Shown: positions 47,748 through 61,159, numbered from the stretch's first letter. The stretch is DNA of 64,000 nucleotides from Tetrastigma voinierianum (GCA_016808115.1 JAEQBH010005282.1:1-64000); one strand, 5' to 3'. Program-made: numbers and translations. The notes: generated by a model not told the origin, from the letters alone.

Positions 47748-49512
47748 TGTGACGCCCCATTCCCCGGGGGTCCTTTGACAACCCATCAACCCGCGGAATA
47801 CTCATGGATGTCAAGTAACCCGACACTACTCATGAAGATCGGGCAGAGTCTCCTTTGTACGGGGAGCTCTTCCCAAAATACAACCTGTCCCAACATTTTA
47901 AAGCATTTCTTGGGTCACGTGCGAGTAAAAATGGCCCGCAGGCCCATGCATCAATACTCACAAAATATATCCCAACCAACTATATTACATGGTTCAAGAG
48001 TTATTACAATACTCTTAATCAAAACATATATCAAATTTAGAGTTTTAATACATGTTATACACAATGAATACCAAAGTCACAACCCGGCTTTCTTCTAAAA
48101 CGCGGCCTCTAGTGAGCGTCGTCCTCTTGTACACTTCCTATACCTGAAATAATGATCCCTCGATAGGGTGAGCAATGCCTAGTAGTGATAATCTCCTACA
48201 TGGGTTACTCCCCACCTAAGTGCACATGGCAAACAATCACACTGAAGCAAATACATGATCCTACTTGAATGTCTACATGCCCAATCCTCATCGACTCCCT
48301 CACACATGCCTAAGCCAAATGCGAGTAAAAATACAGTTTTCAAAACAAAAGCTTTTTGTTCTTGAAAACACACTACCGAGTTTCGATAAATATATTGGAC
48401 TACCCTCCAGGAAATGAGTGTGGACCATTTTTCAGCAGTCATGAGTGCTTTCAAGATATTTGTTGGACCACTCTTCAAGGCAATTCTTTGGAAAATCTTC
48501 CTTGAAATTCCTTTCACAACCATTTTCATTTTTCTTTCAATTTCTTTCATGTCATGTACTCACACCTACCATATAGGGTGCCCCGGTGCATATGGAATGC
48601 ATTATGCCAATTTCAAACAATTCATGCTAATATATTTACATGCATATATTAACACAATTAACTCATAAAATCATGTTATTCAATTTTAACAATAACACCA
48701 AAATTAGCTCATGGGGTACAATTAACGATCAAGCAATTCATTTGAATCGCGAGCCACACAAAAATCACAAAACAATTCACGTGAGCGGTGAAAGCCAGCA
48801 GGTCGGCACGGTTCCGCGACCCTGGGGATTTCTTCACTTTCGGTTCAAAAGATTTTGAGGCCCGATGCTGCGGCCATCGAGGCCTTAACAAATCCCGTCC
48901 ATTCAAATGGCTCTGGCGAATAACCAAGTAGGAAAAGATCCCTACCTTTTGGGTTATTCGAACTCTACAAATCGGTGCCGCAGCGTAGCCCTTGCAACGT
49001 AGAACAACTTTTGCTTCTTGCTTTCAGAAGCGAGCCAGGTAATTCGGCATGAAATCTAGAATGGGAATCACTCTTTCTCTCTACAAATCTCAAGCCCACA
49101 CCTCTTGCACGTTTGTGTACCAAATGAAGAAGAAAACTATTCCCTTTTTGTCTTATTCACTTAAACTTTTCAAAAATTCCATTTGTGTCCTTAAGTTTTG
49201 GATTTTTTTGACACATGGCTTAATCTAAGCCATTCATTCCCATCATCTCACTAATCATGCAACAAGTGTCACATGAGTACATGTAGTGGTGACTTTGTCA
49301 CATCATGTCTCTCACAAGCCGTTTTAAGCCGCAGACACCGGTGCCTAGAAAAACGTGAAATTCCATTGTCTCGAGGTCGGCGTGGTAACTAGATTTCGCG
49401 AGACTATTCAACGGTGGTCGTTTAGATCATCCGAGATCTAGAAAATTTTGGATTTTGACCGAAATTATCATTTTACCATTTTTCAGAAAATTAGAATTTT
49501 TGCCGGGTTTCA
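47748..49512 (-). mobile_element. Element C 5' LTR
   Basis: It runs TGTGACGCCCCATTCCCC to CGGGTTTCA, 1765 bp, matching 40293-41984. The inverted shared block is at 49345-49445. Confidence 0.88.
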
Positions 49513-50294
49513 CTTTGAAGCATAGAAGCGTGAAAGGCGTCATGTAATGCAGCGGTCGGGTGGCGACCTCGATTGTCTGGCTACCTCCCGATTATTTCCA
49601 CAATTTCATAAGGTCCCATATAGCGGGGACTTAACTTCCCTTTCTTTCCAAATCGCAACACCCCTTTCCAGGGTGATATCCTTAGAAATACCTGCTCCCT
49701 GACCTGAAATTCCAGATATCTCCTTCGGTTATCAACATAAATTTTCTTTTGATCTTGTGCTATCTTTAATCTATCCCTGATAACCTTAACATTATCTGTC
49801 GTAAACTTAAAAAATTTTTGGGCCTAACAATTTTCTCTCACCTACCTCATCCCAGCAATGAGTCCACACACTTCCTTCCATATAAGGCTTCGTAAAGCGC
49901 CATTTCAATGTTTGATTGATAACTATTGTTGTGAGAAAACTCCATTAATGGTAGACCTTCTATCCCAACTTCCTTTTACAAACTCCCCAACACACAAACC
50001 ACGAGCATATCTTCCAATGTACGTATGGATTATTTCAGTTAGCCATCCTTTTGAGGATGGAAAGCCGTCTCCGAAATGTAACCTAGTACCCAGAGCTCTC
50101 TATAAGCTGGGCTAAAATCGGGAAGTAAACCATGGATCTCATGCGATACTATCGATCTTTGGTGTCTGAGTGAAGTCGTACAATCTCTTTCATATATTTC
50201 GGCTGACTTCTCAGGCCCGAATCATTGTTTTTCATAGGTAGGAAATGAGCTGATTTAGTCATCTATCAACAATCACCCATATCGCGTCATAACC
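49513..50294 (-). pseudogene. Element D integrase core and GPY segment
   Basis: On the minus strand, DAIWVIVDR at the right edge (50260-50290) is the first catalytic Asp segment, followed by YMKEIVRLH. The middle of the core is decayed. A long well-kept stretch at 49590-49800 reads KIYVDNRRRYLEF, then RFGKKGKLSPRYMGPYEIVE, the GPY module that contacts DNA. It ends LHDAFHASML at about 49520-49560, where C interrupts it. Confidence 0.85.
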
Positions 50295-52779
50295 TGTCAC
50301 GACCCGATGCGGGATGGTATTGACGGTTAGTGAATGGGAGGCGTAAGACCACGAGAGGCCAGTAGCAAGCCTAATTGAAATACTCATCTGAAGCGTCTGC
50401 GATCTGCCAATATATCGACATACATATATAATATGCTCGGATACCAAACATCAATAGGGAGATAAAATCTCGAATTCCCACATACATCACCATCTTAAAA
50501 TATGAAATTATCACGAATTACAAAATATACTAATATTAGGAAATCTTTGCGGTGGCTTTAGATTAAATAGACAAGATTAATAATATCATAATAGTACATA
50601 TAACCGCCGTGAAGGAGAGAGAGAATTCGGCGGGTTATCAGAATCACGAAGGAGGGCGCGATTACACGAAAAATAAATTGAGGCGTATCGGTCTCGAGTG
50701 AAGTTAATATCATATAATTCATACCATCTACAACCAAATATCATACATCTTAGGTAATTCATAATGTAAACATGGTAATGAAAATCATATTAATAAAGAT
50801 TCACATAATTGTATACGCACCAGGCATAGTTCATGTCATAACCACGAAACATCACATCAATCGAGAACACTAGCGGGGACCCTATACTCGATGCTATAAG
50901 CCTTTACGGCTCTCTCGAATAATGAGGCCCGGCGCCCAGAGAGAATGCTCGACGGTCCTTAACTCGATCAACACTTAATCCCGATATCTATGGCCAGGCG
51001 CCTGAGAGGAAATGCTTGACGGGGGTCCTTTACCACCAGACATCTAATATATCATAATCAATGTGGCGCCACAGGAATGCCTTCGACAGGGGACCTTACC
51101 TCCCGGCATCCTCGAGAAATGCTCGACCCGGGAACTCATATCCATAATCATTAATCGTGATATGTCCAGATTAATACCCGATGCGCCACCTTGATCTGAT
51201 GTATGCCCCATCAAGTGGTATGTCACGCGCTAAAGTTCCCATTACAACGTTTAAATCACAGCACCTGGGTGCCGCAATCCAGCATAGTACACTCACATCC
51301 ATCATCATAACAACTCATATGCAGATATAATTATAATAAATTAATTAATTAATTAATATAGTAACATAATATCCATAATAATAATAATAACAATAATATC
51401 GTATGTTGAGATGATGGTGAACAATGTCGATGAAATGCTATTGCAATGCATCTTGACGATGTTATAAGCTATATGATATCAACTTTCGGCTGAATATATC
51501 GGATCTCGAAATCGCTCCTGCTTTCGAGTACATCTGGCGGGATTTGTCGGACAATCTACAATGGAAAAGGCATGTCGATAATAAGATTAAGATTTAAACA
51601 TACTCTAGACTCGGCGAGACAACTCACAGACTATGATCATAAAAACGCATGTTCTACGAAAATTGGCCCGAGCCTCCCACTAAGCGAATTTAAACTCACA
51701 GCAAAGCTTCGGAGCACGATAAAAATACACTTCTAATATCCACAATTAATCAATGCGGTAGGGCCACAAACTACGGATAAATCACGGCTCGACCAATCAA
51801 TCACAATACGATCCGAATCACGATAAATTCAATTATACAATTAATAAGCTTAGATATTAAATAAATACGATTAATAAAATACGTTTAAATGAAGTTTATC
51901 ACGGTTAGTCACCACGGAATATGATTAAAATACGATATCGAGCGGAATATACCATTTAATTATAACTTCCAAGAAATCGTACATACGTAATTAAGCGATA
52001 AATAAAGCATTTTAATATAAGGACATAATTAGCGAACAATTAAATCGATTATCGTACTAATACACAATTAGGGTTACTTACAGCGTTTAGGGTATAGATT
52101 CTTTTCTGGCTCGAATGCGGGCGATTGCACCGTCGGGACCACGGGCGAGGGACGGGCGTTACGTCTGAGCCGCACGCTTCGAGAGTACGCGGCGCCGGCG
52201 GTGGTAGGAAAAATTTGAAAGGTAATTCGGAAATTGATTTTGAGGGTACCCGCAGCGAAGCCCGAGGTTGAGTCGAAATCACGGTAGTTTTCTCAAGGGA
52301 CCGCCGGGTGGCGGAATGGCCCCAGCTGGCGGCACTCGGCGAAGCTCCACCATCTCATTTCAAACAGCGGCCTTGGAAGCGTCGATCAGGTGGATCCTTA
52401 GGTTCTTGGGGGTGAGGAGTTCGAGATGCGGTGTGTTGGGCGGAGGTGGGCCGACGCGAAAGCGGGAGTGGCAGTTAGAGAGAAAATGGCGGCGCTGAAT
52501 TCAAGAAACGGGCGGTTCGAGCAAAGCCAAGGGGAGACAAGGGTGGCTGTGATGAGGGCTACCTTTCCACACAGTGTCGGACTGACTTTGATCGGTGGCG
52601 GAAGTGGGCGGCGCAGATGGGTGACTACGCGTGGAGAGGGGAAGAGAGAGAGGAGAAGGGCCAAAGATAGTCTTTGCTTACGATCCGGAAATATGCTGGG
52701 ATTAATAAAATATATAATTAAATTAGAAAAAAAATAAATAAATTAAATAACCCAGTTAAAACATTTAAGTGCAGTTACA
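50295..52779 (-). mobile_element. Solo LTR F
   Basis: It runs TGTCACGACCC to CAGTTACA, 2485 bp, and is exactly flanked by TAACC (50290-50294 and 52780-52784). The D integrase reads across the gap between WKWER and DAIWVIV, so the insertion is clean. Its sequence is unlike the other LTRs and lacks the shared block, so it is a different family. The orientation follows from the minus-strand start TGTAAC and end TGACA. Open frames at 52049-52737 are in its GC-rich part and overlap on both strands. Confidence 0.9.
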
Positions 52780-53530
52780 TAACCATTATGCGGCGGAAGT
52801 CCTACCATAAATCCATCTCTCCCATTTCCACGAGAGGATCGAGAAGAAATTGTAAGAGCCCTCTAGTCTTTGATGCTTAGCCTTAACTTGGCGACAAATG
52901 AGACATACGAGACAAACTGCAACATCTTTCTTCCATACCCCTCGCGTGGAAAGTGTTCCTAGGGGTATGATACATTTTAGTGCTTCCCGGATATCTTGTA
53001 TGCGAGAAAGTGAGCCTCTTCCATAATTTCTTTCTTTAATCCTCCCACATCCGGTACACACAACTTGTGACCCATCATCAATGTACCATCCGCTTGTACT
53101 GAAAATCCCTTCAGTTGCCCAGACTCGGCTTCCCTTTTCAACTTAATCACGATCGAACAAACATGAAATGTAGCTAGTAAAGATCCATTATCTGTCAACT
53201 CTAGTCTCACACCTAAAGACCTAAATTTCACAAGTCTAGGGAGGTACACAGCCTTTTGGTGAGATATGGATCCCGTAGATTCTGCGGAAATGTCGGGCTG
53301 CGGTGAAACTGGGATGGTCTTCGATAGTGCGCTCCATAATCCTTAATGAGCTCGGCCATCTCCCTCTGTCTCATATTTACCTCATTTTGTGAATAAATCG
53401 CAGAAGCTCTTGTGATGTAAAAGTGCATGGAACCCCATATAAGTAATGCCTCCATATACGTAAGCAAAGACTACGGCGGCCCATTTCTAGCTCATGTGTC
53501 GGATAATTACATTCATGCTTCTTGATTGTC
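52780..53530 (-). pseudogene. Element D integrase zinc-binding region and RNase H end
   Basis: The open frame 52786-53061 reads VCLVCLICRQVKAKHQR, the C-x2-C half of the integrase zinc finger, then WKWER. Upstream at 52977-53249 is the RNase H-integrase spacer with LCVPDVGGLKKEIMEEAH, the usual lead-in. RNase H segments are degraded at 53228-53520. Confidence 0.75.
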
Positions 53531-54370
53531 ACCGAAGCATATGCTATCACATTTCATGTTGCATTAACACACCTAAATACACTGGAAGCATCACAGTACC
53601 TTTGTATATCCATCACCGCCTTGGCGGAAGTGTAAGAACTGAGGCTCGAGTCAATTCCATTTATTTCGCCTTTCTTGGCATGCCTATGACCATTCAAACT
53701 TTTCCTCTTTCATATCAGATTTAGTCAAGGGCTTGACTAACTTGAAAACCCCTCAACAAACTTTCGATAGTACCCTGCCAAACCCAGAAAACTTCGTATC
53801 TCTGTCACATTCGTAGGTGGTTTCCAGTTCACAATTGCTTCAATCTTTTGAGTATCAACAAAAACCCCCTCATTTGAAATCCACATGTCTAGAAAGCGAC
53901 CTTTGTCTAGCGAAGCCGACATTTCTTGAATTTGGCATACAACTGATTTTCCCTCAGAATCTGTAAAACAACTCTCAGATGCCCTTCATGATCTTCCCTT
54001 CTTGCTGAATAAATCACAATGTCATCGGTGAATACTATAACAAAAGCGATCTAAATAAAGAATTTGAAAGATCCTATTCATAAGTTCCATAGAAGCCCGG
54101 TTGGGGCATTAGTTGAGTCGAGGAAATGGCATGACTAAGAACTCATAATGCCCATCTTGTGTTAAAGTGTCTTGGGAACATCCTCACAATGGGATCTTTT
54201 TAATTGATGGTAACTTGACACGGATCAATTTTCGAAAAATACCCTCGCTCCACGTAATTGATAAGATCATCGGTCGGTAGGTAGGTATTGATTGCGCGTT
54301 GTCACTTTATTGACTCTCTATAATCAATCTCGAAACTTCCATCATTTTTCTTCACAAGCCCAGGCAGGCG
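53531..54370 (-). pseudogene. Element D RNase H start and reverse transcriptase
   Basis: The open frame 53737-53922 covers VDTQKIEAIVNWKPP, then VTEIRSFLGLAGYYRKFVEG, the RT thumb/connection. The catalytic segment near 54005-54060 reads FVIVFTDDIVIYS in one frame, with both Asp kept. The fingers at about 54290-54360 read LVKKNDGSF. It is broken by several shifts and cut by G between the WGAP and VKK segments. Confidence 0.8.
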
Positions 54371-54917
54371 ACACCGCTACTAGCGGCGGGTGTGTCGACC
54401 ACTCCCACAATCGATCGTTTGCCTCTAGCGACTAGAAACCTACGTGAAGAGCGAAAGCAGTATTACTTCTTTGAAAACTCCTATAAAAATTTTTCCTTTT
54501 TCCAACTTATGAATTGGTAAAATATCGGCAACATATCAGCTGCAATAAGGACATATTCCAAATCCTGTATACATAAATTTACACTTTCCTAAATATGGCA
54601 ACCAACAACGTTCTTTCAAAAAGAGCCTCGGGCTAACCTATTTTCCGCAACTACATGTACATACATATGCTCCATTATACAAATTCAAAGTATGTCCTTA
54701 CAAAATATTATTAATAACAGCATTGTTACAAATGTCAGGAGAATCCTAATCTGCTCCAGCGTCCGTCGTGCCTGTACCTAGAAAATAGTTTTTAAAACAA
54801 GAAAATAATGAGCTAAACGAGCTCAGTGAGTGTATGCTTTATAAAATGTTTTGCTTTTTTGGAAAATATCTCCATGTGAAACTCTTTACACATATGTTTT
54901 CGAAGTCTCTTGTAGCA

Positions 54918-55110
54918 CTTTAAAGTTTCTAAAACTTTCTGTACTTGCTTGCTTTTAAAAGTTTATAAAACTTTTCTCAAATCTCTTGCTTGCTTGCTTT
55001 ACCTTGCTTTTCTTTAAAAGTTTATAAAAACTTTTTATAAACCTCTTGCTTTAAAAGTTTCTAAAACTTTTCTCAAACCTCTTGCTTTAAAAAGTTTCCA
55101 AAACTTTTTA
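54918..55110. repeat. Array of about five AAAAGTTT hairpins in G
   Basis: Units such as AAAAGTTTATAAAACTTTT are self-complementary (8-bp arms), at about 54918, 54955, 55012, 55051 and 55086, separated by 'cttgcttgc' or 'ctcttgct'. Confidence 0.8.
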
Positions 55111-55564
55111 TAAACATAGAGCTAACCGACCGCATGCTAAAATAAACGGGGCTGGGCTCAGCGTTTGCCAAATCACCACGAGCTTTGGGCTCAACCGCTC
55201 GTTTGAAATAAAGCAGGGCACAGGCTGTAGTTTGCAGCTCAAACACGGGAGCTGGGCTCGGCCAGGTGCACCGATGGTTGATTTTCAAAGCGTATTAAGC
55301 ATGCTAAATCATCCCGGCTTGGCCCAAGGCTATATCTGCTTGTTGGCACCTAGTGAACACGGGAGCACGGGCATCGGCGGTGCGGTGGGTACCGGACACG
55401 GGTCCGCTCACCTAGGTGGAAGGGCTGGGCGCTTCACTCCATGGCCACTAAGGAGTAAATATGTTGGAATTGACCTGGGTCGCCATCACCATAATTTAGT
55501 TAACGCGTCACCAAAATCTAGCTAGCGCGTAAGGCCTATTTTCGAAAATATTCTTTTGCTTGCT

Positions 55565-55925
55565 CTTGAAATATGGTTTTACAACTCAAAACCATTTGCT
55601 TTCTTGCTTGCTTAAAACATGGTTTAATAATTCAAAACCATTGTTTGCTTTAAATATGATTTGATAATTCAAAACCATTTGCTTGCTTGCTAAACTCATT
55701 GCTTGCTTTTCAAATATGGTTTAAATCAAAACCATTTGCTTGCTTGAAATATGGTTTAATAATTCAAAACCATTGTTTGCATACTTGCTCTTTGAAATAT
55801 GATTTTACAATTTAAAACCATTGCTTGCTTGCTTGCTCTTTGAAATATGGTTTTTCAATTTAAAACCATTGCTTGCTAAATCTCATTTCTTGCTTTAAAA
55901 CATGGTTTACAATCAAAACCATTAA
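55565..55925. repeat. Array of about eight ATGGTTT hairpins in G
   Basis: Units pair ATATGGTTTT with AAAACCATTT around 8-10 nt. They lie near 55569, 55614, 55650, 55711, 55745, 55793, 55842 and 55896, separated by 'gcttgcttgc' spacers. Confidence 0.85.
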
Positions 55926-56292
55926 ATATCAGTGTAAAACAGCTTATAATATAATACACTAGCATTTGGAAAAATAGGTTTAGAACACTCACATTTTCTG
56001 CTTACTAAACTTGAAACACGACTCCACAACTTTCCAGCCTTTGCTTTTGCTTTACACCCAAGCGAATACGGCGAACACGATAAGCCTCGTACGTGAAGCA
56101 ACTTACTTCGCAACGCCCAGTCGCACTCAATGAATATAGCTTCGTCGAGGCAGCGAGGTACGCTATGTTTTTCATCGAGTTCCAATCTTATTTGAACCTC
56201 TCTTAATCATTTAATAAGGTTCCTATACAATCGGTGTGTGAATTTAAGCTTAACTATACAAAAACACACAAATCTGGGCATTTTGGGCACTG

Positions 56293-56352
56293 CGATACCG
56301 GTACCGCTTGGATCGGTACCGGTACCGCTTTGTTTCGGTACCGGTACCACTT
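56293..56352. repeat. Array of GGTACCGGTACC units in G
   Basis: Three copies of a CGGTACCGGTACC core, the first with one change, are spaced about 21-22 bp apart and each followed by '(g/a)ctt'. Each core is itself palindromic. Confidence 0.85.
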
Positions 56353-57148
56353 CGGGATTGCCCCGGAATTAACTAACTCCTCTTTGGTACCATTTCTCTT
56401 CATACAACACATTCCTTGTACATAGAATCAACATGGAATTCATCCAAAACCACTCCGCCTTACTTATATTGGTGGTTTGGAACCTCCTTATCTAAAACCC
56501 TGATTGAAAATCAAAAACTCTTATGAATTTGCTTAAGTCCACCAATTCTATATAAAACCATATAATTATGATGATTCCATGTTTATTTTTCACCAATTAG
56601 TGTTTTACCCACATAACCTCAACAAATCTAGGGTTTGGGTGATCTCTCCACACAACCCTAGAAAAAGAAGGAACTAATCTCCAAACCAAAACCTTAGGAA
56701 TCCAAAATACCCATGATTTCAAGATGAAGACATACCTTGGTTTGGTCTTCTCCCATTTCTTTCTTTTCTTCCTCTTCTTTTCTCCCTTCTTCTCCTCTCA
56801 TACGGGTTGCCCTAGCCAAATGAGAACAAAATGAGTTTTGGCTTTTGTCTCACCTCTTTTATATTCTAATATTTCCTTTAATTACAATTAAGTCCTCAAG
56901 CACTTTAATATTACCGTCGACTTGTTTTATTTCAATTTTTGGCATCTATCTTCTCAAATTATGCCCTTCATGTCCCTTTTTGACCAGTGCAGTTTGCATG
57001 TTTCGTACCGCAATCCGGGTTCATAATTTTATCATTTCATAATTTCATCTTTATTAACAACTCCCAAAAATATTACAATGGCACTTAGTGCTCATATACA
57101 CCCCTACAGTATCATGTATTGTACACTCTCTCGGGACGGGGTGTTACA

Positions 57149-57638
57149 GGCGCTCCCCAAGGTGAAGTACTCGGCTTGACAAAACCCTTATTCACAAGCT
57201 CCTCCATTTGTACTTTCAATTCTTTCAACTCTAAAGGAGTCATCCTATAAGGTGCCTTAGAGATTGGTTACGTCCCGAGCCGATTCGATTTGAAAACCAA
57301 TCTCTCTATCTAGAGGTATACGGAAGATCTCACGGAAATACATCAGAAAATTCTCTGACTGAATATCTTCGATCATTCACCACTATCCCTCACCTCCAAT
57401 GGCATAAGTTAAGTACCTGATATGACTCCGAAACATCTTACTAGCCTTCATAAATTGTCATAATGCATTATGTAGTATCTTAAGTAACCCGTAAACCACG
57501 ACCTCTATCTCCCTTGTTTCTGAGAACCTAACCTCTTTCCTATAAAAATCCACTGTAGCATGATGTCTAGATAGCCAATCCATGCCTAATATAACATCAA
57601 AGTCATGGATATCTAATAATATCAAGTCTTCCATAAAC
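57149..57638 (-). pseudogene. Element D RT start, linker and protease end
   Basis: Minus strand: at the right end LDIHDFDVILGMDWLSRHHA (about 57555-57620) is the protease C-terminal segment. The linker VREFSDVFP lies near 57340-57370. The RT start PYRMTPLELKELKVQMEELV (about 57185-57245) is followed by the segment ending SPWGAP at the G boundary. E cuts the protease at 57639. Confidence 0.85.
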
Positions 57639-59656
57639 TGTGACGCCCCAGGCTTAGGGGTGTCAGTTGACTACCGTCGACACAGATACCTCGTGGATGT
57701 AGGGTAACTACCGACATTCACGAAAATCGAACAGAGTCTCCTTTATCTGGAAGCTCTACCCGGATACCTCACACAACAACCATAACTGTCCCCGATCAAC
57801 ATCGATCACATGATATCTATATACGAGTAAAAACGGCCTCTTGGGCTATACCCGCAATACTAAATCATCAATATAAACCAACTATATCCAATAGTTTCAA
57901 GAGTTCAGAGTTACTCTTATACAACATATATTAAAATACTAGAATTCTAATACATGTAAAACCATCAAAGCCACACTCCGACTTTCTTCTAAAGCGGCCT
58001 CTATGACGAGCCGTCTCCTCGTGCGCTCCCTGTACCTGAAAATATGTTCCCTCGACAGGGTGAGCTAATGCTCAGTAGTGGAATCACCCTAAATGGGCTA
58101 CTCTCCACCTAAGTGCATATGCAATGCTCCAAAGTAAACACACATTCAAGCAAATGCATGATCCTACTTGAATGTCTACCTGTACAACTTGTACCCCGAG
58201 TCCTCACAGACTCCCTCACACTTGCCTAAGCCTCATATGAGAAAACATTGTTTTTAACAAAGCTATTTGTTATCATTTTTGGACTACCCTCCGATATAAA
58301 TAGTGGACTATCTCCGATGTTATATTTAGTGGACTACCCTCCTAGATATATCAATTGGGCCTACTCCGACGATTGATATTTTATATGGACTACCCTCCGA
58401 TGTATATCAATTGAGCCGTCTCCGACGATTGATATTTTATTTGGACTACCCTCCGACATTAATAGTTTTTAGACAACCCTCCAAACCATTCTCTCAAGAA
58501 TTACCTCATGCACTCACTCCTATCGTTCTAGGATGCCTCAGTGCATATGGAATGCATGATGCCAATTCCATTATCATTCTATAACACATGCAAATATATA
58601 ATCATGCATATATTCATAATTTAAATCACCTGAAACATGTCATGTAATCACCATCAATTTCACATCAAAAATTAGCTCACGTGGGCTAATGATCAAACCA
58701 CGAGCAATTCGATTTGAATTACTTTCGGCCGAACACACATTATTTCACAAAAATTATTTTGTGAACGTAAGGAATGAGTAAAAACCCTCGGTTACTATTC
58801 TGAGCAATCTGATCATCGGTTCACTTAGTGAACGTTTCTGACCATTTCCGGCCTCATACGTCGATGCATCATTGAACCTGGTACACCATGGCACCCCCGA
58901 ATAGCCGTGGGCGATCCGCGGTATCCACATGGGTTGAAAAAATCCAACACCTCGATTCAGATTTGGGCAGATCAACGACCCCTCACGGCCTCATTCAACT
59001 CAAACATCAACAAAGTACTTAAACAAAGAGTAAAACCCAAGTAGGGAGAAACCCACCTCTCGAGTTGTGAAACTCCTCAAATCCATTGCACGAGTCTCTA
59101 CGAGTAAATGGCTTTCCTACTCGTCCAGAAGACTTCGCTGGTCAGGATTGCCCCGATATTCTAGAGAGAAGTGACACTCTCCTCTAAAACGCCATTTCAA
59201 ACCCTGCACTAGATCCTCTGCTCCTTTCCACACGTTTTTGCCTTGTATTTCAATTGGAAGACAAGTACTATTCACTTTTGTCTTTTCTAGCAAACAAATT
59301 CAAAATGCCATTTATGTCATTCTTTTCCGAGTTTTGACATTCGGCACTATCTCGTAGTCTATTTTCATACTTTCTCATGCCACTTATGGCACATGGTATT
59401 ATCTGTGACTGATGCATCAAAAATCGTTCTGACACCGAACCCACGATGTCTGCGGCGTGCCAACTCCAACTATCTCGGAATTCTACGAAATTTGACGTGC
59501 TAGCTAGATTTCGCGAGACGATTCCAACGGTGAAATCCGTTATGTCATCCTAGATCTAGAGAATAAATTTTAGATTGTTGATTGAAATTATGATTTTTGT
59601 AACCGAAATTACGATTTTGCCATTTTTCCACAAATTGGAATTTCTCGGGTCTTACA
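57639..59656 (-). mobile_element. Element E 3' LTR
   Basis: It runs TGTGACGCCCCAGG to GGGTCTTACA, 2018 bp. 61-bp type repeats lie at 58270-58480, and the inverted shared block at 59440-59565. Confidence 0.9.
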
Positions 59657-59669
59657 TTCTCCCCTCCTT
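59657..59669 (-). promoter_or_regulatory. Polypurine tract of element E
   Basis: Minus-strand AAGGAGGGGAGAA before TGTAAGACCC. Confidence 0.9.
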
Positions 59670-59774
59670 AAAAGGAATTTCTTCTCGAAATTCAGGACAA
59701 TCACAATCACTCACATGCATATGCAACGTGCACTCTACCATACATGTAAACTAGTCATTGAAATGTTAAACGAC

Positions 59775-60960
59775 TAAACCACGTACCTTCATCCCTAAAC
59801 AAGAAGGGATAGGTGGCTCGCATCGTGTCCTCGCATTCTCACGTTGACTCCTCCACTCCATAGTGCCGCCATAGCACTCTCACTAGCCTCACGGTCTTGC
59901 GTCGCAAAACCTGATCACGACTATCCAAAATGCATACTGGTCCCTCCTCGACGGTCCCATCAGTGTCAACCTCAATATGTCCCCAATCCACCACATGAGC
60001 TGGATCTGGAGTATACTTCCGGAGCATGGAGACGTGAAATACCTCGTGGACACGACGTCTTGGCCCGGTAGCGGCCGTGCGTGCCGGTGCACATCTCGAA
60101 GATGCGGGAAAGGCCCAATAAACCTCGGCGATAGCTTCCGCTTGCGAATCGACCTCCTCTCATAGGCATCACCTTGAAAGCGTGATCCCGACCCTCGGGC
60201 TCTAAGGGTCGGCGTCGCTTTATCGGCATAACTCTTCAGGCTCGGCGGGTGAGAAGGCATTTGTCGTATCAAGCTCACCTTCTCAGAGGTGTCTCTAATC
60301 AGATCAGGACCAGTGATGGAGCTCTCTCCCACCTCGGTCTAGCATAACGATGACCTACATGGCCTCCCATACAATGCCTCATATGGTGCCATTCGTATAC
60401 TCGCGATAGCGTTGTTGTGGCCGAATTCGTAAGCCAGTGCTCTTCCCGACCACCCTTATGATCGGGGCATGCTCGCAGCATGTCCTCAACACACACAATA
60501 GTCCTCTCGGGCCGACCATGCATGCGGGGGTAAGCTGTGCTCATCGTCGGTAGTGTGCCCTGGCCTTTAGGAAACTCTTCCCAGTGCGCGAAGTAAACCT
60601 CGGGTCCCTATCGGTGCTTATGGATCTTGGCCTCTCCATGGCGGGTTATCTCACGAATGTAGGCGAGTCTCTCGAGGAAGGTCATCCATGCGGTACAGAA
60701 AATGTGCCGACTTCGTGACCGTTCCACCTATCTTATACATCGTCATGCCTCTACTACGTCCATGGCAAGTGGGTCACAGGGGCGTCCATCGTGACGTGCT
60801 CCCACTTCCGCTCTGACCACCTCGATGGTGAAGTAGCCATGTAACCACGGTGCTTTCGACCTTAATCTGTGACATGTGAGACATAGTGAACAAATTCCCA
60901 TCTTTTCATCTCCTCCAATAGTGCGGCTGACGAAGATCTGGTACATCTTCGTGCCACTGG
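59775..60960 (-). pseudogene. Element E integrase
   Basis: The tail is open at 59839-60027: MLRKYTPDPAHVVDWGHIEV, then VRLVRVLWRHYGVEEST, the standard end of this class. Its EEST/EEAT motif resembles chromodomain-type ends. The GPF segment (FIGPF) is near 60105-60120. A core segment with ERTIVCVEDMLRA lies at about 60450-60510. The other catalytic segments are scattered over 60560-60820 in shifted frames. Confidence 0.75.
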
Positions 60961-61159
60961 ATGCAGTCAGGAAGCTGGTGAAACTCTAAGTCGCCTCTCA
61001 ATCGGTCGGCCCGGGGGAACCACTGCGAGTCTATATCGAAGACTACCCGTCTGCGTGAGCGGTCCAGCCCTCGTCGCCGTGCTGATGGCCGCTTGGTCCC
61101 TCATGGGCACTATCTCTGCGTCCTGCCCCTGGGACTCAATCACTGCGCCAGCGAGGAGA

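Larger units (their letters stand above)
54371..57148 (-). mobile_element. LTR G (solo, inside D reverse transcriptase)
   Basis: The right terminus GGTGTTACA (minus-strand TGTAACACCCCG) ends at 57148, after which RT text continues. AGGCG is present at both edges (54366-54370 and 57148-57152), consistent with a target duplication overlapping the terminal A. The body of about 2.8 kb includes 'cgtgcctgtacctagaaaa' near 54770, as in other LTRs of this type, two hairpin arrays and a GGTACC array. It has no coding content. Confidence 0.75.

Noticed and set aside
52049..52737. Frames of 76-103 codons suggesting a gene
   Set aside because: They lie in the GC-rich part of solo LTR F and overlap in opposite strands without domains.
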